A stretch of 64,000 nt of DNA, taken from Rotaria sordida (Eukaryota > Rotifera > Eurotatoria > Philodinida > Philodinidae). Below the pieces are notes generated by a model. That model was not told where the DNA came from, ran no database searches, and saw nothing but the letters and a program-made list of their open reading frames with translations. Position 1 is the stretch's first letter. The number at the start of each line of letters is the position of its first letter. Shown piece after piece: positions 46,101-57,336 of the stretch. The stretch covers positions 1 through 64,000 of the forward strand of contig CAJNOL010000795.1 of assembly GCA_905250125.1 (NCBI GenBank), written 5' to 3'. The position numbers and the translations under genes were made by a program.

Positions 46101-47705
46101 AATAGCAAATGAAGTTTTCTATCTAATACATTCTATATCAAGATTCCATAGATGAACTATGATGATAAAGTTTTTAAAAAACCAGACATGGTAGTTTTTA
46201 GGTTCCAGAAGATTTTATCTGAATTATTTTTTTCACAGCGTCATTTTAAAGAACACAAAATAACGAGTCACCGCATTATCTACGACCTTCCCTTGAAAAC
46301 TTAGAAGCAACACAAAAAACGAAAAATTTTGATAACTTTCGGTTTTTTTTGACGGTTTTTATCATACTTCAACTTTTTAAGGGAAGATCGTAGAAAATGC
46401 GGTGATCCGTCGTTTTGTGCTCTTTAGAATAGCACTGTTAAGTCCTTTAAGGTCTAAAAACTACAGTGCCATGATTGTTTTTAGAAACCTTACCATCACA
46501 GTTCATCTGTAAAATCTTGGTATGAAATGTATTAGATAGAAAACTCCATTCACTGTTTAAATTACTACTTGAATTTGAGCTAAATGCTTAAAATTATACA
46601 GACAAGTCAAATAATACTTTGTTATTAAACTTTCTTTCACCATCTTATATTAAAACTTATAAAAGGTACTTCCATTATGCGAACGAAATATTCAAAATGT
46701 TTTTTGACAAAAAAAAAATACGAATGCACAGATGTTTCGAATTTGTTTTTTTTTTCGTTCGTGATACGAGGCTGTTTTAATCTATTTTAGAGTATTTTTC
46801 TAAAATTTAGCTATTATCTTGAAATAGACATACTCTAAGTAAATAAATCGAATTTTTAAATTTCAATAAAACACTTAATATCTTTTCTCTCTTCGAAATA
46901 GAATACTATTATTTTTATTTCATTTACATCATTACTTAATTCAAAGTAAATCAATTATTAGCATAAAAATTTTTGAATTATTTAACATTTAAGTATTCAA
47001 TTAATAGTTAACATAAAATAAATGTAAATGATTTATTCATATATAAAGTCTCGCTTGTTTTTTTTTGTTTTATCTTGGATTTATATTGAAAGAATTATCT
47101 GTTTTCATTTTGACAAAAAAAAAAATTGATGATTTTATTTTTAAATCCATATCTCAGGTATTTCCTTGGGTAACAATTTGTGCATTAGTAAATAATCTAT
47201 TTGAACTTCGTGGTGATGCTTTTAAATATTGTCATGTTTATCAACGTCCATTTGCTCAACAAAGTTGGAATATTGGTAGTTGGCATTATGCATTCGATAT
47301 ATTAAGTTCAATAGCAATTGTTACTAATACAGCATTAATTGCTATGCAACCAACAGTTCGTGAATATTTTTCATCATATACTGATGTAGAATATATATTA
47401 ATTTTTGTTGCAGCTGAAGTATATATATGAAATTAAATTGAATTATTCTCTTGTATAATATTTTATATTTAATTTAGCATGTACTTTTGGCAATAAAATT
47501 TTTTATTGATTTTGCTATTCCGGATGTACCGTATGAAGTTGAAATCGAACGAGTTAAAGCTCTTTATGAATCAAATCAAGCATTAAGACGTCAAGTAAGA
47601 AAATGAAATATTTGTAAATTTATTTTTTCATATATAATATGTTCTTTTTTCTAATAGCGTGCCAATAAAGCATTACAAGCTGAAAAATCAATAGTTAGAC
47701 TGTAA
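40173..47705 (+). CDS. anoctamin, ANO10/TMEM16K type
   Basis: Fourteen exons, 40173-40340, 40397-40532, 40590-40730, 40787-40912, 40963-41055, 44195-44280, 44343-44488, 44557-44807, 44876-45006, 45074-45241, 45294-45356, 47158-47418, 47478-47594 and 47658-47705, join in frame to 644 aa (human ANO10: 660). TMEM16K-type proteins are ER membrane scramblases that move phospholipids between leaflets. Evidence includes [19 protein letters not shown] entering the first helix, [11 protein letters not shown], the [13 protein letters not shown] strand, then [13 protein letters not shown], a [20 protein letters not shown] helix and [20 protein letters not shown], followed by [12 protein letters not shown]. 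These follow ANO10 order closely. It ends with a short coiled tail ([20 protein letters not shown]). Introns 5 (3.1 kb) and 11 (1.8 kb) carry mobile-element relics; the other introns are about 50-70 bp. The tail after HVLLAIKF is shorter than in human ANO10. Confidence 0.93.
42960..43445 (+). pseudogene. decayed Tc1/mariner transposase fragment in anoctamin intron 5
   Basis: One forward frame reads, with stops, FTNEN (a changed FTDE catalytic block), then [25 protein letters not shown], then [15 protein letters not shown] and a helical tail ([19 protein letters not shown]). The order matches a mariner-family transposase, including the third catalytic block (S/P)DLNxxD. At least five stop codons, one frame shift and loss of the middle (the second Asp region) make it non-functional. 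A TAG replaces the family's Trp in VWLG. It lies in the host gene's sense direction but is spliced out. Confidence 0.8.
45930..46770. mobile_element. large foldback element in anoctamin intron 11
   Basis: The best arms are about 46060-46300 and 46378-46615, around a 75 bp centre. CACAAAATAACGAGTCACCG and CGACCTTCCCTTGAAAA on the left match the complements of CGGTGATCCGTCGTTTTGTG and TTTAAGGGAAGATCG on the right. Outward, AGCTCAAATCCAGATAGTGA pairs with TTTGAATTTGAGCT-type text, and weaker pairing reaches about 45930 and 46770. No coding capacity. Confidence 0.75.
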
Positions 47706-48085
47706 TATTTTATTGATTTATTTTTAAACTAGCATGACAACTTCCTTTGATTGTATTTTAATCATGTGTTTGAATTAATTTTTCTTTTTTTGTTTTGAAC
47801 CAATAATTTTAAGTTTTTTTTGCCTTTTTTAAAATATTTTATTTGTCCTCCTTAAAACACATTATTTGCTTGCCGCAATCGTTTAGTTTTAGGCGCTTGA
47901 TAACACTAGCTCAACATATATGATTCTATATTTTTAAATTTTTGTTTTTCTAATAAAAAAAAAATCATTATACAAGAATTATTTTCAACAAAAAAATATT
48001 TGTTTTTCTTTTATTTGCTTCTCAATCTAACGAGTGATGATTCCCAATTGTAAGTGTCCATTTTCCATCGGTTTTATGTCAATTT
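47706..48085. other. 3' flank of the anoctamin gene, no gene seen
   Basis: T-rich spacer before the next foldback element; nothing recognised. Confidence 0.4.
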
Positions 48086-48895
48086 ATAGAGTTCGATGTA
48101 CTGATCGTGATGACATAGAATGTTCTTTTTTCCCAATAGACTGTCTTTAAGAAGATAGGTGGACCTCAACATTAGAAGAACTACTACTATAGAGCTGTTA
48201 ATCCTGAAATATTAATTTTTATATGAGTTTAGTTCTCAACATTCACAGTTTCAACATTGAATGTGTCTTAATTGACTGTATACATTCACACAATCAACAT
48301 AAATAGAAGTTTGAACCACGTCTATGCTTTGAATATTTCAATATAAATAAGGGTGTGGGTGTACAACATTCAACAATTTTTGTCAAAATGTAATAGTATC
48401 TTCATCTATTAAGTATATATATTAAAAAAAAATGTTGATCATGTTTTCAATAATCGGCTTTATCTACTACACTTTTTCATGTAAACATGCGATCAAAACA
48501 ACTAAATAGAATGTAGAATATTGAAAACAAGATATCTGACAAGGATCTAATTACTATCTCTCTCTGAAATAGTGTTCCCAAAGAATCATGATCAGCTTTC
48601 AAAAAAAAAGAAAATGTTGAATCCCGTACATCCACTCGACTAATGCTATAAAGAAATATTCAGAGGATAAGCGTAGGTGGAACTTCTATATAGGTTGATT
48701 TTATGGATGTGTAAAGTCAATTAAGACGCATCTGGTATTAAACTTTTGAATGCTGAGAACTAAACTAACGTAAAAAAATTAAGATTTTAGTAATTTTTTT
48801 TTTTTGGAAGTCGAGATCGACTTAGTTCTTCACAGAAAGTTTATGGGAAACAATGCATTATACCATCGTGATCAGTACATCGAGCTCAATAAACT
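48086..48895. mobile_element. foldback element between the anoctamin gene and DGCR6
   Basis: The left end GAGTTCGATGTACTGATCGT pairs with the right end ATCAGTACATCGAGCTC. Inward, GTTTAGTTCTCAACATTC with GTGTCTTAATTGACTGTATA on the left is matched by the complements of GAATGCTGAGAACTAAAC and GTAAAGTCAATTAAGACGC on the right. The arms exceed 250 bp with substitutions and indels, and the centre is near 48400-48500. No open frame. Confidence 0.72.
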
Positions 48896-49098
48896 AACAT
48901 AAAGTTGATTGAAAACGAAGACCGACACTAGGGGATTTTTTTTTCTCATAGGTAAAACTTAAGGTCATGCAATCACTGGAATGTCATTGTAATTTATTCA
49001 TAAGTATTTTTCATAATTGTTGACTGAATCAATTAAGATGTATTCATTTTATGTAAACGTTCTGTTGATTTTTATTTATAGAATTATATAAAATAAAT

Positions 49099-49852
49099 AT
49101 GAATCGTGAACAAATACTTGAACAATTACAAATAATGATAACTGAATTACCATCGTAAGATAATTAATTCTATTTTATTCTTCAAAATTGAGATTAAATT
49201 TGATTATTATTCATTTAGAAAATTACAAGAACGTTTTGAAAAAGATAATTTAAGTGATCAATTAGTAACATTATTACTTGATGGAAGTATATTTAATATT
49301 GTTAATAATCTTCAAGAAAGTCAAGCACGTTCTGAAAAAAATTTATTTAATGAACGACAAAAATTAATTAAAAAAGCTAAAGGTAATTGATTATGATTAT
49401 TTGAGGGAAAAAAAAACGAATCTCTCGCTTTTTTTTTTGTGTGTTTTATTTAGATCAAGAAGCTGATCTAATTCGAAAACATTCTGAAGATGAAGCTCGT
49501 TGTGCTGATAGACCACAACATTTAAATCTTCTTCACGCAGCAAATAAACGTGAATTTGAAGTATTGAATTTACTTTATTTTCTTCTAAAATATTTTAAAT
49601 AAAATTTCTATTAATTCATAGGCATTTCTTAAAAGAGTTGCCGATGAACAACAACGTTTTGATATGTCAATAGTTTTAGATCTTGATCAAAAAATGTTAG
49701 AACAACAAACAAGATTAGAAAAAGCTGGTGTACCATATATGTATGCTACTAATAAACCATTAGATGTACGTCTACAAATGTCTATTATCGAATTTATTCA
49801 ACGAATAGCAAAACAGCAACATATTTCTCCTGTAACAGAAAATTCCAATTAA
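49099..49852 (+). CDS. DGCR6: DGCR6-like protein
   Basis: Four exons, 49099-49154, 49219-49382, 49454-49560 and 49622-49852, join in phases 2, 1 and 0 to 185 aa, close to vertebrate DGCR6 (about 200-220). The family text is clear: ELPSKLQERF, then DQLVTLLLDGSIFNIVNNLQ (compare the LALALLDGTVFEIVQGL of DGCR6), HLNLLHAANKREFEAFLKRV, DMSIVLDLDQKMLEQQTRLE, KAGVPYMYATNKP and LQMSIIEFIQRI. It is mostly helical and coiled. The molecular role of DGCR6/Gonadal proteins is poorly defined. The long N-terminal part of vertebrate DGCR6 is shorter here; an additional 5' exon is possible but not needed. The gene is convergent with POU4 about 320 bp away. Confidence 0.9.
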
Positions 49853-50171
49853 TACACATATATATATATATATACGTTGTACATTTCATAGATTATGTGA
49901 ATAAATGCTGTCAATTAATTGTCTATAAAAAAAAAATAAAATAAAATTAGTAAATTTCAATTGATCAATATTGTTTTAGAACAAAGACTATACACTTTGT
50001 GCTAGAAAATAAAGATTAACTGCTAAAAAGAAGACAACAACATAAGAGACAACAGCAAAAAAAAGAAGAACGACAAAGAAAAAAAAAAAAGACGAGAAAA
50101 AGAATGTATAAACTCATTGAAATGGACGGATTGATTTGATCTTTTTTGTTTTTTTTGTTTTAAATTTATTA

Positions 50172-51486
50172 TTATGATGATTGTCCAGCAGCAAATCGTA
50201 AACGTTTGTTTTTTTGTCGTTGATTACAAAACCAAACACGTACAACATTCTTCTTTAAATCAAGTTTATCGGCTATTTGTGCAATACGTTCACCACTCGG
50301 TCTTTGTTGTTGAAGAAAACATGATTCAAGAAAACGTTTTTCTTGTGCTGCAATTGATGTACGCTTTCGTTTTTTATCAATTAAACTTCCACTTGAACTA
50401 ATATGTCCACTTATACCAATCATCGTTCCATTCATTTCATCTTTTTTTCTTTGTCTCATTTCTGCTTCAGCAAATTCTAACCAAGCTTGTAGAACAGGTT
50501 TTAATGCAACCATATTATTATGTGATAAAGTAAGAGATTCAAATCGACATATTGTTGATTGTGATAATGATCCAACACCAGGCATTTTTAATTTTGATAA
50601 TTGTTGTCCAACATCAGCTTGTGTAACACCTAATTTAATTCGACGTTGTTTAAAACGTTCAGCAAATGATTCAAGTTCACGTGGATCAACATCAAGTTCA
50701 TGTGGTGGTACAAAACTACCAACAACACTATGATGATGCATACCAACAACCATACTTGGTAAAACACCAGCAGCAGCTGCAGCATGATGATGAGCTACAG
50801 CAGCATATTGACGTTGATAAAATGGATGTAAATCAGAACTTAATTGACTATGATGATTATGTTGATTTTGATCAGATAAAAGATGAGATTCTATTGATGA
50901 TGTACTAGGATAAACATTTGTTGATGATGATGATGCACTTGCTGTTGCCGATGAACAAGCAAATGGTGATGGATAATAAAGTGATGATGATTCTGGTTTT
51001 GCAAATGCTTCAGCTTGACGAAGAAAATTATCATCAATATTTGGACAAAATAAACTCTATTTAAAAGATAAAAATTATTTTTTATTTTATTTTATTTTAT
51101 TTCTTTCTGTTTTTTTTTCAATACTTACATTGGCTTCAAGTTTAAAACTATCACCAAAACAATTCGATTTTGACCACTAGAAAAAAAAATAAGAGAAAAA
51201 AAAAAACGTTTATATCTTTTTGTTTTTTTTTTATTCAAAAAAAAAAAGCCAAGTAATAACATACTGGTGTACTTGGCATATATCGTCGATTATTAGGATC
51301 ACTTGTAACAGCAGCTACAGCTGCAGCTCGATAAAAGTTACTAGGTGAATATCGACTATTGGTATTTCCAATTGAATTTGAATTTGTTATTCCTGTTGAT
51401 GTATTTGGAAATGAATGTTTACTTGATGTGATCGATTCAATAGATGATGTATTTGTATTCGTAAGCATTTTATTTATAATATTCAT
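50172..51486 (-). CDS. POU4: class IV POU homeodomain transcription factor (Brn-3/Unc-86)
   Basis: Exons 51265-51486, 51129-51176 and 50172-51056 (phase 0 joins) give 384 aa. A POU-specific domain lies at about 214-288 (RELESFAERFKQRRIKLGVT, QADVGQQLSKLKMPGVGSL, SQSTICRFESLTLSHNNMVA) and a homeodomain at about 317-380 (KKRKRTSIAAQEKRFLESCF, then LKKNVVRVWFCNQRQKNKR). Class IV features are the RELESFAERFKQRRIKLGVT opening and the SIAAxEK homeodomain start. These factors specify sensory neuron identity. The N-terminal 190 residues are Asn/Ser/Thr-rich with His and Ala runs, as in other activators. The homeodomain WFCNQRQK recognition helix is intact. The start is the first ATG of exon 1; a further 5' exon cannot be excluded. 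About 3.9 kb of gene-free DNA upstream would suit a developmental enhancer region (inference). Confidence 0.97.
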
Positions 51487-54400
51487 TTGAATTAATCAAT
51501 AATTTACTTGTCTGTTAATTTTTCATTATTATTATCAATGAATCGAAATAATTCTTGACAAACTTCAATAATTTTATATATATATATATATAGATATATA
51601 TATATCTTTGTTGATGTTGTTTTATGTATGTACTAAATAATAAATAAATATATACATAGTTAAAAAGAAAAACGAAGAAACGCATTCAATCATAATAATT
51701 TATCAATATTCATTCATTCACTCACATTAGAGAGAGAAAGAGAAAGATATAATCAATGTGTTGAATATTTATTGTTGTTGGTCTTTGCACTACTACGAGT
51801 TTCTTTTGGTCGTGATAGTGAAGGTATGAGTTTTTTTTTTTTTCTTCTTTTTCTTCTTTTTCTCTTATGTGTTACTGCTGGTCGTTCCGTGAGTGATTAA
51901 TGATAAATAAAAAATGAGAAAAAACCCTTTTTCTACGATTAAATATGAGAGAAAGAAAAAAAAAAGAGGAAAATTTACCTGCAAACAGAGAAGAAAAATT
52001 CTCCTATTGGTTAAATATTTTTCTCTTCAACCAATGAACAAAAACATAACATTCATACATCTGTCTGTCATCTTTAACAGAGTAAGGAGAGAAGATTTCC
52101 CCAAGCGCAAGCGACACGCAAGACGACGATCAGTTAGATGTTCTTTTTCTATATAAGTATTATCTTCTCTCTTGCTTTAATTCAATTGAATTCAATTCTT
52201 TCGGTTTTTTTTTTGTTGTCGGGCAATGAGATAGGTAATAGAAGAAAAAAAAAAAGAATGATATAAATAAGTTAATACTCGTAAAAGCCCATTTAAACAA
52301 ATGAACGGTGCACAATAAGCATCATCAACTATTCACGGTATTTTCTATTCTTTTATGTTGCTTCTCTCTGCATGTTAAATAAAGAATATGTGAACACAAA
52401 AGAAAGAAAGAAAACGACATTTACATCTTTCATCAGGTTATTTTTATATTCAAAATTAACAAACAATAAAGATGACAAAAGAAAAAGATAATTTATTGAG
52501 TGGTGCGTATATTGAATTTATTAAAAAACCAAAAAGAAAAGAAAAGGAAAGAAACGACTTAGATTAATTATCTAATAAAAGATTAAAATATTAAGAATAT
52601 TTTATTTGTACGAATAGTTTATATAGATATTATTTTACAAGTTAATCATTTTCTTTTTTCAATTTTATTTGATATGTACTCATCATTTACCTCTTTGATC
52701 TTATTTTTTTAGGTACTTGTTGTAATGTGAGATTTCCGTTTCTCATTAACTCAAAAAAAAAAATACAATCCTTGTATACTTGCCCTAAAGGCAATGACAA
52801 AACATAGACAGCCGCGTAGGTGAGAAAGAGAATCAATTTTTAATACATTGTTATGCATCAGATCGGAAAAAAAGGTGTATGTGTGTATTCTACGACTGAT
52901 GATGTGTTTGCTTGAAGTAAACTAGTTTTCAACTGTTTTGTGTTCAAATGAGAAAATGACCAGATGGAATTTGTCTTTCCTTTCTTTCATTTATGAAAAC
53001 TATTGCTAATAATTGTGATCTCATTTCTGTTTCTTGTCTGTCGCGATGAAAGTGAGGATGAGAATGGTGATGATGATGATGATGGTAGTCGTGGTGGTTG
53101 GTGAAACACGCCCAACGCATTCATTCATGTTTGTCACGTCACGAATCGATTCTATAGTAGTGTTGCTATGTCTATATGACATTGTCCGTTTGTGAGAGTA
53201 TTCTCAGATGACACTTGAAGAGCAGAACATACGACTATTGCTTATCATAATTGTTCGACCGTATTGATTACTCTCTTTTTTTTTTTTCTTTCTTTCTACA
53301 TGTGTCATTCTCTCTGGTAATGTTCGTCTTATTATGATAAGACGCATAAGGTTTAGTTATGGAATTTGTTGACATTCGGTGTTAGTTGGAAAACGAATCA
53401 AAAAGATTGTGTCAATCATTTTGTCGGCGAATAGCTTCAAGCAATGAATGAAAAAAAAAAAAAAGAAACAAAAACAACAATTTTCTTTTTCTCGTTTGTC
53501 TTTATATGTATTTATGACCAGATGGAAAGAAGAAAACAAACGAGAAAGTATTCTCATCGATCAATTTACCTGTATTGCAATAGACCACAATGATGAGTCC
53601 CTCGATACTTTGTCTTTCTCGTTATTTTTTTAATTTTGACGTGAAAAAAAAAGCGAGGCGTAATGTATGCGTACATTTCTCAAGAGAACATTAAAAAAAT
53701 GGAGGGCGGAACTCGGTCACTCAATATTGTATGTTGAACTGATCGATTAGACGAGATAACAGATGGTAATCGGATGGCAATGACGCACCTTACTTTCGTT
53801 TGTTGTTTTTTTGATGTGAGAAGTTACTCACGAGAAGAACAACAGTTATTATTCTGAGTAGAGTTTGCTCTTTGTTTCTTCGTTGGCCATCTGGTAGTTG
53901 TGAGACCACTTGTCGAGTCACGAAATAGTCTTTTTTTTTTTTCCTTATTTCCATTCAGACAGAATAGATCTATAAATGTAATTGGTCAGAAAAAATTTTG
54001 TTATACAAAGAAAAAAAAAAACTATTTTGATAAATAATCAAAAATAATGTGTTGATCAAATGATTTTGTTGGATACATTCGAATAAAAATGTACATATCT
54101 TCTCAAGTGTTATAATTAAAGAATTAAACGATTTATTCTTCTGTATATCGATTAACTGTTGTTGGATTGTATACGAATACATTTTGTTAGACAAAAAACA
54201 TGTTCAAATTGATATTGTATAAGAATGTTGATTTATCACTTTTTTTAGTCTCTATATGTAATAATACATAATTTATGTTGGATCTGAATTACATGTAAAA
54301 CCAAAATTTATAAAGAAACAAACAGAAACGTGTCAAGTATGACGTCCTTAACTGTTTGTTTCTGAAACTCGACCACACAATCTTTCATATTGCGTTTTGT

Positions 54401-55371
54401 ATCTCTAGTGTTGACCTACTTCTCTAGAAACAAATTATTTTTAAGATAAAATAAAATATCTATTAGACTGAAAATCTCTTATTGATTACTTTCCATCGTA
54501 TTAATAATCTAAGTGCTAAATAACTTTATTTATGTTTCTGTGGTTTGAATTATGTATGACAAATAGAATAAGATTCTATTTTTCAACGGTAAAATCTACT
54601 TAAAAGTAGCAAGACTGTAAAAGTTAGTTGATTTTTTCAGGTGATAGTCGTCCTTGCTTATCATTTTATGAAGAGTTATAAATGTATACGGACGAAAATT
54701 GTGAAATCTTATGAAATGAATCTAAAGATAATTTAAGATTAAGAAAAACCTGAATAGAGAATGTAATTTCACATGTACGAAGTATTACGAGCACAAATTG
54801 AAATACAGCTTAGCATATGTCAACAGACATTAGTATAATAATACACTATTATTCCGGGACCATTTTTATTTTCAATTCGTGCTTTAAAAGTAAAGAATAT
54901 TGTTTTAAGATGGTTATGTACTTGTACAGCAGAGTTTATGTACTGTATAAATATTTAGAATTGTTTATATATCATGCAATAGAAAAATACAAATTAGCAC
55001 TGAGAATCAAAAGTAACATGAGAAAAAATTGTTTAATAGTATTATTTCAAACCTTAATAGTTTTATAATTAAGACTAAATAATGCCATTAGTGATTAAAT
55101 GCTTTCTACAATTATTTATACACTACAAAATAGAAGAATAAGAAAGGTAAAATGAATTAATAAACATATGTTCATTGTTTTTTATTGAAGACGATTTATG
55201 TTCTTCAATTAATCGTCTTCTGTGTTTAGCATAAGATAAAATAAAAGTTTACACAGCGTATCGAAAACTAAAGAAATATTTCCTAATGTAAGATGAAAAA
55301 GAGGAATTTGTAGATGTAATAGTGTTGTCTACTCAAGCAGTAAAAGCATAAACGTACAGACTCATTAGACC
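51487..55371. other. gene-free upstream region of POU4
   Basis: 3.9 kb with an AT microsatellite (51576-51606), a short (GATGAT)n patch near 53065-53090 and homopolymer runs. No exon is supported. The open frames here (for example 51914-52156, 53357-53633 on both strands, 54817-55068) are low-complexity. It may hold cis-regulatory DNA for POU4, which sequence inspection alone cannot show. Confidence 0.4.
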
Positions 55372-55574
55372 AAAGGGGAAAAAGCGGTGCCTGTGAATCC
55401 TGGGATCGATTAGGATCCATACGATCTATTGGAATCTATTAGAATGTATCAAAGTCTACTAATACTTATGAGCATAAACTTTGTTCTAAACTAGGGGTGG
55501 CATTTTACTTTACTAGTAAATAAGTAACTATCATAACTACTATCAATTTAAAAAGTTAGCGATCGTCGTTGGAA

Positions 55575-55965
55575 GCTACATGAGTTACTGTTGGGACTTC
55601 AAGAACTATCATATGAAGATACTTTTGGATTCTCATCTGTTGTTATATAGAGGTACCTTTGGGATCTCAAGAGCTAGTATATTGTGGTACCATTGGATCC
55701 TCATTTGCTATTATATAGAGATATTCTTACATCCTCAAGAGCTACTATATGGAGGTACTCTTAGGTCCTCAAGAGTTATTATATGGAGGCATCATTGGGT
55801 CCTAAAAAGCCATCTGTTGCAGGTACCCTTCGGTCCTCATCTGCTATTGTATAGAGGTACCCTTGGGTCTTCTTCTGCTAGTAGATGATGGTACCTTTAG
55901 GTGCTCATATCCTATTGTATGCAGGTGTCCTTGGGTCTTGAAAAGCTGCTATATGGAATACCTCA
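55575..55965. repeat. ~36 bp minisatellite, left arm
   Basis: About nine diverged units, each with a GAGGTACC-like box followed by TTGGGTCCTCAAGAGCTA and TATTATAT. The same unit lies inverted in the right arm at about 57880-58215, and two or three units lie in the same orientation at 57340-57430. Confidence 0.75.
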
Positions 55966-55970
55966 CAAAG

Positions 55971-57336
55971 ATGGGTACGGTTCGTTTCTGAGCTAAATTA
56001 ATGCGATTAAGATCAATATTTCGATAAATAGAGCAAGAAAAGTTAATAAAAAAGATATTATTAGAAACAATGAAAGTATTCATATATGTTCTTATATTTA
56101 TTTGTCTAAGAAAAATAAAACATAAACGAGCTAAATATATTCTTGAAGGAGAAAAGTATCTAATAATCATTAGTTAACATGAAGTTAATATGATATAGAT
56201 ACTTCTTATTTATTTATCACCAATAAAGTATAAATAATTTATAACAGAAAAAACACGAATTTTTACACAGATAATTATGTATATTTAATAGCTTTCTTCG
56301 ATTCCTTGTAGTATGAGGTGTCGAATATTCTGTTATAGTCCAGTGGATAAGTATTTCAGACAAAGCGAAACAAACTGATTTTTGTTACTAAAAATTCTTA
56401 CAAAACACTGAAAATCATGACATACCATAAGAGCATTAAAGATATAAATAATGACAGGATGTGATGAGAAATAATCAGAAATCGTTAGAAGCTATTAGAA
56501 ACTAACAGAAATCATTAGAAATCACTGGAAATCATTGTAATTGACTTAAAATCACCTGTAATATGGTTAAAACATAAAGCTTTGATTCCCATTGATTTTT
56601 AATGATTTCAATCGATTTTACTTTTTTTTTGATAACTTTCAAGGTTTCAAGAGTTTCTCTTGTCTTTTAGTGGTTCTCATGATTTATCTTAGTTCATAAG
56701 TACATCCAATGATATCTATTGATTTACGATAAATAGTTAAAAACTGATTTCTACTGATAGAAATTGTCAGAACTAATAAAAAGTCACTTGTTTCCTGTTG
56801 ATGACGGAGAAACTTTTATTATATTGCTTTGTTTTAGTCATAAATAAATAAAAAGATCTAAGAAACCGCATTTCAAAATTAAAATATGCAGAAATTATTG
56901 TATATTCAGTCTTCATAAATTTCAGTTGAAGACCTTGAACACTATACATATTTCCGATTAAATATATCGACTAAAGTAACCATTTCTCAATTAATTTAAT
57001 AATTAAAGAAAAGTTGCCTATTATATCTAAAACATCGCTTCTTCGTGAATCTTTTGGTACGGAGAGACCTTCTAATAGGAAGTTTTTTTTTTATAATAGA
57101 CTAACGATGCAGATGGCAATTGTTTAAAATAGGATGCATCAGCCGGAGCAAAATTTAGATAATTTCAGTGATCTCTGATGAACGTTTAACAAATCTCTTT
57201 TTTTCGGTTTGGTTCAAAAATTTTGGACTTCGGTTCGGTTCAGAAGTTCTGAAATTTCTTTTGATTTCGGTTCGATTTTAAACATTTCAGTTTTGCTTCG
57301 GTTTAAATTCTGAAAAACTCGAACCGTGCCCATCCC
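55971..57336. mobile_element. inner element bounded by inverted termini
   Basis: GATGGGTACGGTTCG at 55972 and CGAACCGTGCCCATC at 57319-57333 are inverted with one mismatch. The interior holds AGAAATCATTAGAAATCAC-type short repeats at 56480-56540, complementary ATTGATTT words at 56590-56740, and CGGTTCGGTT-rich text at 57205-57310. No gene. No target duplication was recognised. Confidence 0.5.

Noticed and set aside
50174-50908. plus-strand open frames opposite POU4
   Set aside because: Antisense shadows of the POU exon (His/Gln/Val/Tyr-rich from reverse-read repeats).
54817-55068. 83-codon open frame in the POU4 upstream region
   Set aside because: Low-complexity Ile/Tyr/Lys composition and no motif.
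55575-55965. CRISPR array
   Set aside because: Units are contiguous diverged minisatellite copies with no spacer structure, in animal DNA.
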